The position numbers and the translations under genes are program-made. Under the pieces are notes generated by a model. The model had not been told where the DNA came from. It saw only the letters and a list, made by a program, of their open reading frames with translations, and made no database searches. DNA of 64,000 nucleotides from Mycobacteroides chelonae CCUG 47445 (GTDB lineage: Bacteria; Actinomycetota; Actinomycetes; Mycobacteriales; Mycobacteriaceae): the NCBI RefSeq assembly GCF_001632805.1, contig NZ_CP007220.1:806001-870000 (forward strand). The letters are read 5' to 3'. Shown piece by piece: positions 1-8,581 of the stretch; positions within the stretch are counted from its first letter, which is position 1; each line of letters opens with the position of its first letter.

Positions 1-561
1 CAGCAGGCGCAGGGGTGTGTCGGGGCCGCTCCGAAGCTGCACGCGTGCTCCTGCCGGCATCGCACCGCCGAACAGGATGGGGACGATGCCGGCGATCGCC
101 GCCAGATCACGTTCCAGTAGAAAACGGCGAACATCGGGCGGAATGTCGCTCTCGTCGAGATCAAAAACGCTGTCCGCGTCACCGATGGTCAACGTGAAGC
201 GGTGAAATGTCGAGCTGAGCTGGCTGAACCGTAATCCGGCCGCGAGGGCATCGCGCATAGTTGGGCTGGACAGCAGTGCGAATCCCAAGATTCCGGCGCT
301 GGCGATCTGATAGCGGGTACCCACCTCGATCCCGAGTCCCACCGGATCTCCCGTGAGTGCCAACAAGTTCCGCACGATCTGCAGTTCCTGAGCTCCGCTT
401 ACGACGGCGTCGGGTCCCACCAGATCGGTATCGGTGAGACCCGTTCCCGCCAGGCATAGGGCCGTGTCGAAACCGCGGTCCCTACCCGCTTCGACGAGGT
501 TCCGTGTCGCGGTGGGTGAGCGTGGATAGTCCCAGAATGGGCGACCACCATCATCGGGCAC
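1..561 (-). CDS. AraC-family regulator, N-terminal part (3' end beyond window)
   Basis: This open frame runs from a GTG at 561 off the left edge, 187 codons. It is preceded by in-frame stops (TAA/TGA just upstream), so the start is bounded. The peptide begins VPDDGGRPFWDYPRSPTATR and continues with GLTDTDLVGPD, QELQIVRNLL, GLEVG-like GLGIEVGTRYQIASAGILG and STFHRFTL segments. These are typical of the arabinose-binding-like N-terminal domain (PF12625) of AraC regulators such as VirS. The C-terminal HTH domain is outside the window. It is divergent from the SDR/monooxygenase operon at 633, with 71 bp between start codons, so it probably controls that operon. No strong Shine-Dalgarno is seen. 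Family assignment is confident; the ligand is unknown. Confidence 0.85.
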   Translation of the reverse strand, partial: MPDDGGRPFWDYPRSPTATRNLVEAGRDRGFDTALCLAGTGLTDTDLVGPDAVVSGAQELQIVRNLLALTGDPVGLGIEVGTRYQIASAGILGFALLSSPTMRDALAAGLRFSQLSSTFHRFTLTIGDADSVFDLDESDIPPDVRRFLLERDLAAIAGIVPILFGGAMPAGARVQLRSGPDTPLRLL

Positions 562-632
562 TGTCCGAATTTATCAAGTCTTTGGCGGGTGAAGTCATTC
601 AATGGTCGACGCGCGATCAATACCTTCAGCCC

Positions 633-1475
633 ATGGCAAGGACGTCTGATCACATGTTCGGGCAGGTGGCGGTCATCACCGGCGGTGCCAATGGCATTGG
701 TGCCGAGGTGGCGCGCCAGCTATCGCTGCGGGGAGCGTCGGTCGCGGTGCTGGATCGGGACGCAGCCCGGGCGGATGCGCTGGCCGCTGAATTGGGGAAC
801 GGAGTGGCCGGGTTCGCCGCCGACGTGACCGATCCCGAATCCATCGCCGCGGCGATGGACGCCGTCGTCCAACGATTCGGTGGAATCGACATCGTGCTCG
901 CGAACGTCGGTATCGCCGGCCCCATCGCGACGGTCGCGAGCGTTCGGCCGCAGGAGTGGCAGCAGGTGATCGATGTGAACCTGATCGGTGTGTTCCACAC
1001 CGTACGGATCGCTATTCCACACGTTCGGGCGCGACGCGGATACGTGATGGTGGTGGCCTCTGCGGCGGCCGGGCTTCCCGGTCCGACCTTCAGTGCCTAC
1101 ATGGCCGCCAAGTGGGGTGTCGAGGCGCTGGCGCGCGCATTGCGAATCGAGCTGTCCGAGAGTCGCGTTGGTGTCGGTATCGCGTATTTCGGGCTGATCG
1201 ACACCGAGTTGGGGAATTCGATAGCGCGTAACCACGGTCTCGGGGCCATCATGTCCAGCCTCCCGGATTTTGTTGGCAAGGCTGCACCCGTCACTGCCGC
1301 CGGTACGGCCATTGTCGATGGCATCGCACGGCGCAGCCGTCGGGTGTACGCACCACGCTGGGTGCCATTGCTACTGGATCTCAGGACGGCCGTCTATCAC
1401 CTGGACGGGTTGCTCGGTCGAAATAGGCGACTGCGAAAGGCAATTCGCGAAGCGGATGCGCAGGTAGCGGCATGA
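633..1475 (+). CDS. Short-chain dehydrogenase/reductase
   Basis: 280 residues. The Rossmann cofactor motif is GGANGIG near residue 15 (a TGxxxGIG variant), followed by a D at the end of beta-2 (VLDRD), which favours NAD(H). The usual NNAG is ANVG. The catalytic serine lies in VVASAAAGL and the Tyr-Lys pair in SAYMAAKWG. The open frame extends back to 504, but the first 43 residues of that version have no SDR character, so ATG 633 is chosen. The stop overlaps the next gene in ATGA, implying translational coupling with the monooxygenase. An SDR next to a Baeyer-Villiger enzyme and an AraC regulator recalls the M. tuberculosis mymA operon (Rv3083-Rv3089). The likely substrate is an alcohol or ketone, not identifiable here. 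Confidence 0.88.
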   Translation: MARTSDHMFGQVAVITGGANGIGAEVARQLSLRGASVAVLDRDAARADALAAELGNGVAGFAADVTDPESIAAAMDAVVQRFGGIDIVLANVGIAGPIATVASVRPQEWQQVIDVNLIGVFHTVRIAIPHVRARRGYVMVVASAAAGLPGPTFSAYMAAKWGVEALARALRIELSESRVGVGIAYFGLIDTELGNSIARNHGLGAIMSSLPDFVGKAAPVTAAGTAIVDGIARRSRRVYAPRWVPLLLDLRTAVYHLDGLLGRNRRLRKAIREADAQVAA

Positions 1476-2956
1476 TGCGCCGGTCACCCTCTGTCGCGAT
1501 CGTCGGAGCGGGCATGTCCGGTCTGTGTATGGCGGCGATGCTGCACCAGGCGGGCATCACCGATATCTCCATTCTGGAGAAGGCAGATGAGGTTGGTGGC
1601 ACCTGGCGGGACAATACCTACCCCGGCCTGAGCTGTGATATCCCTTCTCGTTTTTATCAATTCACCTTTGCGCCGAAGCCGGACTGGTCCAGGTTCTTCT
1701 CACCAGGGGGTGAAATCGGTGAGTATTTTCGGCGCTTCGCCACCGAGTTCGACATCCGCCGACGTATTCGGTTCGGCACCACGGTTACCGAGGCCCGATT
1801 TGAGGACGGCCGGTGGCGGGTGCGGACCGATCAAGGTGATGTCCTGGTTGTCGACTTCTTGATCTCGGCCACCGGTATCTTGCGGGAACCGCGATATCCC
1901 ACCATTAATGGGCTCGATGATTTCGACGGTCCGGTGATGCACTCGGCGCGCTGGGACCACTCCTTCGACCCCAAGGGAAAACGCGTCGCGGTAATCGGTA
2001 CCGGATCGACGGGGGTTCAGATCGTCTGCGGTCTCGAACCGGTTGTGGGCGAGCTGAAACTGTTTCAGCGCAGTGCTCAATGGGTGGTGCCCGTACCCAA
2101 TCCGTCGTACACGAAGCTGGCGGACATGGTGCGTGCCAAGGTGCCTATCCTCAGTGCGGCTGCGTACCACGGCTACCGCAGTGTGTTCGAGTTCCTTGCC
2201 GCGGCGTTGGTTCGTCCCGGCTGGCAACGCCGCCTGATTTCGGCACTGTGCAGGGCCAACCTGCGGACCGTGACCGATCCGGACCTGCGGCGCAGGCTCA
2301 CCCCGGACTACCAGCCGATGTGCCGCAGGCTGGTGATCTCCGCGGGGTTTTATCGTGCGATGCAGCGTCCCCACGTCGACCTAGTGGACACGGCGATCGA
2401 TCACGTCGAAGAACGCGGGATAGTGACTGCCGGGGGTCGGCTGCACGAGGTGGATGCCATCGTGCTGGCCACCGGATTCGATGCCCATGCTTTCATGCGC
2501 CCGATGAATCTCATTGGGCAAGAAGGCATTACGATCGATGAGCTGTGGTCCGACGGGCCCGTGGCACATCTGGGGGTGGGCCTGCCGGGTTTCCCGAACT
2601 TCTTCATGCTGATGGGTCCACATAGCCCGGTCGGTAACTATTCACTCACCGCAATCGCCGAGCACCAGTGCGAGCACATCCTGCGCTGGGTCCGCCGCTG
2701 GCAGGGCAACCAGATCGACGCGGTGGCACCCTCTGCTGCTGCGACGGCAGCATTCAATGCCGAGATGCGGGCCGCCATGCCGGGCACGGTGTGGGCCACG
2801 GGTTGCACCAGCTGGTACCTCGGCAAGGACGGCGTGCCCGAACTGTGGCCATGGACGCCCGATGCGTATCGGCACCGACTGGCCGCCGAGCCGAATCCGT
2901 CCGATTACGACCTGGTGATGGGGGGTGCCAGATTGGCCGAACACTCGCGAAGGTGA
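1472..2956 (+). CDS. Flavin-containing Baeyer-Villiger-type monooxygenase
   Basis: 494 residues. The FAD motif GAGMSGL is at the N terminus and the NADPH motif GTGSTGVQ is in the middle. Between them lies the Baeyer-Villiger fingerprint FxGxxxHxxxW[PD], seen as FDGPVMHSARWD (about residues 151-162). The substrate pocket and C terminus (GCTSWYLGKDG...PDAYR) match the MymA/EthA group. It would insert oxygen into a ketone, or hydroxylate, using NADPH, FAD and O2 in the cytoplasm. It starts at the ATGATG overlapping the SDR stop and is the distal gene of a two-gene operon opposite an AraC regulator. Such enzymes in mycobacteria modify lipids or xenobiotics and some activate thioamide drugs; the substrate of this one cannot be read from sequence. 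Confidence 0.9.
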   Translation: MMRRSPSVAIVGAGMSGLCMAAMLHQAGITDISILEKADEVGGTWRDNTYPGLSCDIPSRFYQFTFAPKPDWSRFFSPGGEIGEYFRRFATEFDIRRRIRFGTTVTEARFEDGRWRVRTDQGDVLVVDFLISATGILREPRYPTINGLDDFDGPVMHSARWDHSFDPKGKRVAVIGTGSTGVQIVCGLEPVVGELKLFQRSAQWVVPVPNPSYTKLADMVRAKVPILSAAAYHGYRSVFEFLAAALVRPGWQRRLISALCRANLRTVTDPDLRRRLTPDYQPMCRRLVISAGFYRAMQRPHVDLVDTAIDHVEERGIVTAGGRLHEVDAIVLATGFDAHAFMRPMNLIGQEGITIDELWSDGPVAHLGVGLPGFPNFFMLMGPHSPVGNYSLTAIAEHQCEHILRWVRRWQGNQIDAVAPSAAATAAFNAEMRAAMPGTVWATGCTSWYLGKDGVPELWPWTPDAYRHRLAAEPNPSDYDLVMGGARLAEHSRR

Positions 2957-3022
2957 CCCCTCACAGGAAACTCACAGTGGCGACCCAGTTGTGTCCGAGC
3001 GGGGGGCACCATTGTCACTCTT

Positions 3023-4246
3023 GTGACCAGTGTGATGCAGCCGATCGACACCGCGACGGCACCGACCGCAGTACTCGCGTCGACCCTCGACATCGTGATC
3101 CCCGTCTACAACGAGGAGAACGATCTGGAGCGGTGCGTGCGCCGACTGCACGCGTTCCTTGCCAATGAGGTTCCGTACACGGCTCGCATCACCATCGCCG
3201 ACAACGCCAGTACCGATGGCACCCTGCAGATTGCGCACCGGCTTGCCGCCGAGCTCGACCATGTCGACGTGCTGCATCTGGAGGAGAAGGGACGGGGGCG
3301 GGCGCTGGCCGCGGCGTGGCTGTCCTCGGACGCGGAGGTCGTGGCGTACTGCGATGTGGATTTGTCCACCGACCTCAACGCACTGATGCCGCTTGTCGCA
3401 CCCTTGATGTCGGGACACTCCGATGTCGCCTACGGTTCTCGGCTCAACCGCAACTCGCGGGTGGTCCGCGGGCCCAAGCGCGAATTCATCTCTCGCACCT
3501 ACAACCTGATTCTGCACGCCTCGCTGCAGGTCCGGTTCTCCGACGCCCAGTGCGGATTCAAGGCGATCCGTACCGACGTGGCGCGCCAGCTGCTCCCGTT
3601 GGTCGAGGACAAGGAATGGTTCTTCGACACCGAACTGCTGGTGTTGGCTGAGCGGGTTGGCCTGCGCATCCACGAGGTGCCGGTCGACTGGGTGGATGAC
3701 CCGGACAGCCGTGTCGACATCGTCGACACCGTCCGCAAGGACCTGCTGGGCATCTGGCGGCTGGGCCGGGCACTCATGCTCGGCACCCTGCCACTGGAAG
3801 AGCTGCGTCACAGCCTCGGGCGTGAACCCCTCGTCGAGGGTGTGCCTGCCGGCATGGTGGGCCAGTTGGTCCGGTTCGGAATCATCGGTGTGGCAAGCAC
3901 ATTGGCTTATGCCCTGCTATTCCTGGTCTTACACGGGACAGTCGGGGATCAGGCCGCCAATTTCCTGGCGCTGCTTATCACCGCGGTGCTCAACACCTCG
4001 GCCAACAGGTTCTTCACCTTCGGCGTGCGGGGTCGGCGCGACGCGGCCAAGCATCAGTTCCAGGGACTCGTCATCTTCGGCATCGGGTTGGCCCTCACCA
4101 GCGGATCTCTGGTGGCCATGCACCACCTTGTCCCCGACGCCTCCAAGCATCTGTTGCTGATCGTGCTGACCGTGGCCAATCTCGTTGCGACCCTCGTTCG
4201 GTTCGTCGGATTGCGGTGGGTGTTCCGAAGCGCGAGCATCCGCTAG
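3023..4246 (+). CDS. Glycosyltransferase family 2 fused to GtrA-like membrane domain
   Basis: 407 residues. Residues about 20-255 are a dolichol-phosphate-mannose/glucose-synthase-like GT2 domain: LDIVIPVYNEENDLE, ADNASTDGT, a DxD-type CDVDLSTD, the QCGFKAIR segment and WFFDTELL. Residues about 275-400 are a GtrA-like domain with four hydrophobic helices (LVRFGIIGVASTLAYALLF, then VLNTSANRFFTF). This architecture transfers a sugar from a nucleotide donor to polyprenyl phosphate and helps present it across the membrane. Possible starts are GTG 3023, GTG 3032 and ATG 3035; none has an ideal ribosome site, though a G-run lies at 3000-3006. It is followed with overlap by a GT-C enzyme that could use the polyprenyl-P-sugar, a YkcC/YkcB-like pair. 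The acceptor is unknown. Confidence 0.88.
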   Translation: MTSVMQPIDTATAPTAVLASTLDIVIPVYNEENDLERCVRRLHAFLANEVPYTARITIADNASTDGTLQIAHRLAAELDHVDVLHLEEKGRGRALAAAWLSSDAEVVAYCDVDLSTDLNALMPLVAPLMSGHSDVAYGSRLNRNSRVVRGPKREFISRTYNLILHASLQVRFSDAQCGFKAIRTDVARQLLPLVEDKEWFFDTELLVLAERVGLRIHEVPVDWVDDPDSRVDIVDTVRKDLLGIWRLGRALMLGTLPLEELRHSLGREPLVEGVPAGMVGQLVRFGIIGVASTLAYALLFLVLHGTVGDQAANFLALLITAVLNTSANRFFTFGVRGRRDAAKHQFQGLVIFGIGLALTSGSLVAMHHLVPDASKHLLLIVLTVANLVATLVRFVGLRWVFRSASIR

Positions 4247-6114
4247 TGCGGGATCAGTCCCGGGAGCGGATCAGCGTTGCTCTCCTGCTGATCGGCACTG
4301 CGGCGGCATATCTGGTCAATCTCGGCTCCAACGGCTGGGCCAACTCCTTTTATTCTGCTGCGGTGCAGGCGGGTTCGGTCTCGTGGAAGGCCGCGTTCTT
4401 CGGATCGTCGGATGCCGCCAACTCGATCACTGTTGACAAACCGCCGGCCTCGCTATGGCTCATGGAGCTTTCCGCGCGCATCTTCGGGCTCAATAGTTGG
4501 AGCATTCTGGTGCCCCAGGTGCTTTTGGGTGTGGCGTCGGTCGGGCTGCTGTATGTGACCGTCCGCCGGTACTTCGGCCACCGGGTGGGTCTGCTGGCCG
4601 GTCTGGTGCTGGCGGTGACGCCGGTGGCGGTGCTGATGTTCCGATTCAATAACCCGGACGCGCTGTTGGTCTTTCTGATGATCGCCGCGGTATGGGCGAT
4701 GATGCGCGGCATCGAGGATGGCCGCACTCGTTGGCTGCTCCTCGTCGGCGCGCTGGTCGGATTCGGCTTCCTCACCAAGCAGCTGCAGGTGCTGCTCGTC
4801 ATCCCGCCCATCGCGCTGACGTATGCGATCGCCGCACCGGTGGGCGTGGGGAAGCGGTTGGCGCAGCTCGCCGGATCAGCTGCCGCGGCAGTGGTTTCGG
4901 CGGGTTGGTGGATTGTCACAGTGGAGCTGTGGCCCCCGGGCTCGCGCCCATGGATCGGCGGATCGCCCGATAACTCGATTCTGGAGCTCACCCTCGGCTA
5001 CAACGGGTTGGGCAGACTCAACGGCAACGAGAAGGGCAGTGCGTCCGGTCCGCGTGACGAGATGTACGGTTTCGGTGGCCATTTCGGGAGCGAACCGGGG
5101 TTCGGCAGGTTGTTCCAACCGGCTCTCGGTGGGCAGATCGCCTGGCTGCTCCCGACGGCGGTGGCCCTGGCGGTACTGGGTTTGGTGTTGCTGCGCAAGG
5201 AATCCCGAACTGACACCCGCCGCGCGGTGCTGATCGTTTTCGGGTTGTGGGTGCTCACCACCGGCACCGTCTTCAGCTACATGCAAGGAATCTTCCACCC
5301 CTACTACTCGGTGGCGCTGTCGCCGGCAGTGGCAGCACTTGTGGGGGCAGGTTCGTCCATCGCCTGGCGAGAGCGTGAACGATCTTGGGTGCGTTGGTCT
5401 TTGGTGGCTGCGCTGTTGCTCACGGTGGTGATGGCCTGGATCTTGCTGGGGCGTTCTCCAGAGTTTGTGCCCTGGCTGCGCTGGGTGATTCTGATCCTGG
5501 GGCTCGTCGCTGTCGTCGGCCTGGTCCTGAACAGGTATCCCAAGGCTGTCGCCGCCGCCGTGCTCATCGTGGCGTTGGCCGGTCCGGTCGCATACTCGGT
5601 CCAGACCATCGCGACTCCACATAGTGGAGCGCTTCCCTCGGCCGGGCCCGACGTGAAGGGCGGCGGATTCCCGGACTTCCCGGATATGCCCGGGCGAGAG
5701 CATCGTCCGGAATTCGAGGCCGGCTCGAAACGTGGCGGAGGTCTGCTCGACGGCAGTGATCCGGGCCCCAAGATTGTTGCCGCGCTGGAGGCCAACGCTG
5801 ACCGCTACACCTGGGTGGCTGCTGCCGTCGGCTCCAACAAGGCGTCGGGCTATCAGCTGGCCACGGGCCGTCCGGTGATGCCCATCGGTGGATTCAACGG
5901 GACCGACCCGTCACCGACGCTGGCGCAGTTTCAGCAATACGTGGCCGACGGGCAGATCCATTACTTCATCGATGGGGAGGGCGGTGGCCATGGTGGCGAG
6001 GGATTCAGCCCCCCGGGCAGTGAGACCTCGAAAGCCATCCAGGAGTGGGTGCAGCACGCGTTCGCCAAACAGACCATCGACGACGTCGATGTCTACGACC
6101 TCACGGTGCACTAG
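4216..6114 (+). CDS. GT-C family (ArnT/PMT-like, GT39/83) membrane glycosyltransferase
   Basis: 632 residues from GTG 4216. An alternative GTG at 4246 overlaps the preceding stop as TAGTG and would give 622 residues. The protein has about a dozen hydrophobic helices. The conserved periplasmic segment DKPPASLWLMELSARIFG resembles the DKPPL motif of ArnT-like transferases, and FRFNNPDALLVFL follows. A Gly/His-rich soluble tail (GEGGGHGGEGFSPP, about residues 590-605) precedes a short C-terminal domain ending VDVYDLTVH, as in the YkcB/YgcG-type proteins. It probably takes a sugar from polyprenyl phosphate made by the upstream GT2-GtrA protein and moves it to an envelope acceptor on the outer face. 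The acceptor may be a lipid, polysaccharide or protein. The gene ends in front of a strong hairpin, convergent with serC. Confidence 0.86.
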   Translation: MGVPKREHPLVRDQSRERISVALLLIGTAAAYLVNLGSNGWANSFYSAAVQAGSVSWKAAFFGSSDAANSITVDKPPASLWLMELSARIFGLNSWSILVPQVLLGVASVGLLYVTVRRYFGHRVGLLAGLVLAVTPVAVLMFRFNNPDALLVFLMIAAVWAMMRGIEDGRTRWLLLVGALVGFGFLTKQLQVLLVIPPIALTYAIAAPVGVGKRLAQLAGSAAAAVVSAGWWIVTVELWPPGSRPWIGGSPDNSILELTLGYNGLGRLNGNEKGSASGPRDEMYGFGGHFGSEPGFGRLFQPALGGQIAWLLPTAVALAVLGLVLLRKESRTDTRRAVLIVFGLWVLTTGTVFSYMQGIFHPYYSVALSPAVAALVGAGSSIAWRERERSWVRWSLVAALLLTVVMAWILLGRSPEFVPWLRWVILILGLVAVVGLVLNRYPKAVAAAVLIVALAGPVAYSVQTIATPHSGALPSAGPDVKGGGFPDFPDMPGREHRPEFEAGSKRGGGLLDGSDPGPKIVAALEANADRYTWVAAAVGSNKASGYQLATGRPVMPIGGFNGTDPSPTLAQFQQYVADGQIHYFIDGEGGGHGGEGFSPPGSETSKAIQEWVQHAFAKQTIDDVDVYDLTVH

Positions 6115-6122
6115 CACCCGGT

Positions 6123-6178
6123 CGAGTGGGAACCTGACGCGGTTTTTGCGGTGTTTTTCCTCGTCAGGTTCCCACTCG
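6123..6178. terminator. Long perfect hairpin between convergent genes
   Basis: Two perfect 17-nt arms (6123-6139 and 6162-6178, CGAGTGGGAACCTGACG and its complement) flank a 22-nt loop that contains two runs of five T. The hairpin lies between the stop of the GT-C gene and the stop of serC, so a bidirectional terminator is the simplest reading. The right arm shares a 14-nt word with 48471-48484, so a dispersed repeat is also possible. Confidence 0.7.
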
Positions 6179-6195
6179 GGGCGTAAGGCGTTGAA

Positions 6196-7422
<1,227 letters not shown>

Positions 7423-7424
7423 TG

Positions 7425-7451
7425 TTTACACTCGCCCAGAGCTTGTAGACT
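7425..7451 (+). promoter_or_regulatory. Candidate SigA-type promoter for diiron oxygenase-fprB
   Basis: TTTACA at 7425-7430 and TAGACT at 7446-7451 resemble -35 and -10 hexamers, but the spacer is only 15 nt. The predicted start near 7459 would give a leader of about 67 nt before ATG 7526. The prediction rests on pattern only. Confidence 0.35.
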
Positions 7452-7525
7452 TTCAAGTAGCCCCAGAACGTAAAAGTTTGCAGGTCCGTTACCGCGTCTT
7501 TGGACGAATCAAAGGAGATAAAGCC

Positions 7526-8581
7526 ATGTCGCTCCGCGAGAAGCTCCGCGCGAAGAAGGAAGTACGTGCCGACGCGAGCTATGTCCAGGTGCTCGAGACC
7601 CTGTCGCACGGCTCCACGAACCGGAACTTCGATCCCTTCATCGATATCGACTGGGATAACCCGGAGTATGCGGTCGTCCCCAATGACCCGCGCTGGGTGC
7701 TTCCGCACCGGACCGACCCCTTCGGCCGTCACCCCTGGTACCAGGCGCAGCCGCTGGAGAAGCAGATCGAGATCGGCATGTGGCGCCAGGCCAACGTCGC
7801 GAAGGTCGGCCTGCATTTCGAGAGCATCCTGATCCGCGGTCTGATCCAGTACGCCTTCAGCGTGCCCAATGGCTCCCCGGAGTTCCGGTACCTCAACCAC
7901 GAGTCCATCGAAGAGTGCAACCACACCCTGATGTTCCAGGAGATGGTCAACCGCCTCGGTGTCGACGTGCCGGGTATGCCGCGTCTGCTGCGCTGGCTGT
8001 CCCCGTTCGTTCCGCTGGCCTCCACGCCGTTCCCGGAGATGTTCTTCGTGGGCGTGCTCGCCGGTGAGGAGCCCATCGACCACACGCAGAAGAACGTGCT
8101 GCGTGAGGGTGACAATCTGCACCCGATCATGAAGCGCGTCATGGAGATCCATGTGGCTGAGGAGGCCCGCCACATCTCGTTCGCACACGAGTACCTGCGT
8201 AAGCGCGTCCCGGCCATGCATTGGTTCAACCGATTTGTGTTGTCCATCGCTACCCCGATCACGATGCGGGTGTTGATGGGCGCCATCATGACGCCGCCGC
8301 GCAGCTTCGCCAGGAAGTTCGACATCCCGCAGGACGTGATGAAGGAGATCTTCTGGAAGAGCCCTGCCTCGCGCCAGACGATGAGCGAGGTCTTCTCCGA
8401 CGTGCGGATGCTGGTCCGGGAAACCGGGATGATGAACCCCGTCGCCAAGCTGGTGTGGCGGGTGCTGCACATCGATGGCCGTGCAGCCCGTTACCGCAGC
8501 GAGCCGCAGCGTGGCCCGCTGGTGAACTACTCGGCTCCCGAAGCCGCAGTGGCTGATTCACACAGCGCTGTTCCCGCCTGA
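7526..8581 (+). CDS. AurF-like diiron oxygenase (Rv0885 homologue)
   Basis: 351 residues. ATG 7526 is set by a strong ribosome site (AAAGGAGAT at 7510-7518); the longer frame from 7478 is not needed. Iron-binding helices are visible: HFESILIRGLIQYA, NHESIEECNHTLMFQEM and EIHVAEEARHISFAHEYL, the last with the ExxRH pattern of the AurF/PF11583 family. Such enzymes use a di-iron centre to oxygenate small substrates and need an electron donor. The stop overlaps the start of fprB as TGATG, so the two are translated together, and FprB with its built-in ferredoxin is a natural reductase partner (inference). The order serC, this gene, fprB matches Rv0884c-Rv0886. The substrate is not known to me. Confidence 0.88.
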   Translation: MSLREKLRAKKEVRADASYVQVLETLSHGSTNRNFDPFIDIDWDNPEYAVVPNDPRWVLPHRTDPFGRHPWYQAQPLEKQIEIGMWRQANVAKVGLHFESILIRGLIQYAFSVPNGSPEFRYLNHESIEECNHTLMFQEMVNRLGVDVPGMPRLLRWLSPFVPLASTPFPEMFFVGVLAGEEPIDHTQKNVLREGDNLHPIMKRVMEIHVAEEARHISFAHEYLRKRVPAMHWFNRFVLSIATPITMRVLMGAIMTPPRSFARKFDIPQDVMKEIFWKSPASRQTMSEVFSDVRMLVRETGMMNPVAKLVWRVLHIDGRAARYRSEPQRGPLVNYSAPEAAVADSHSAVPA

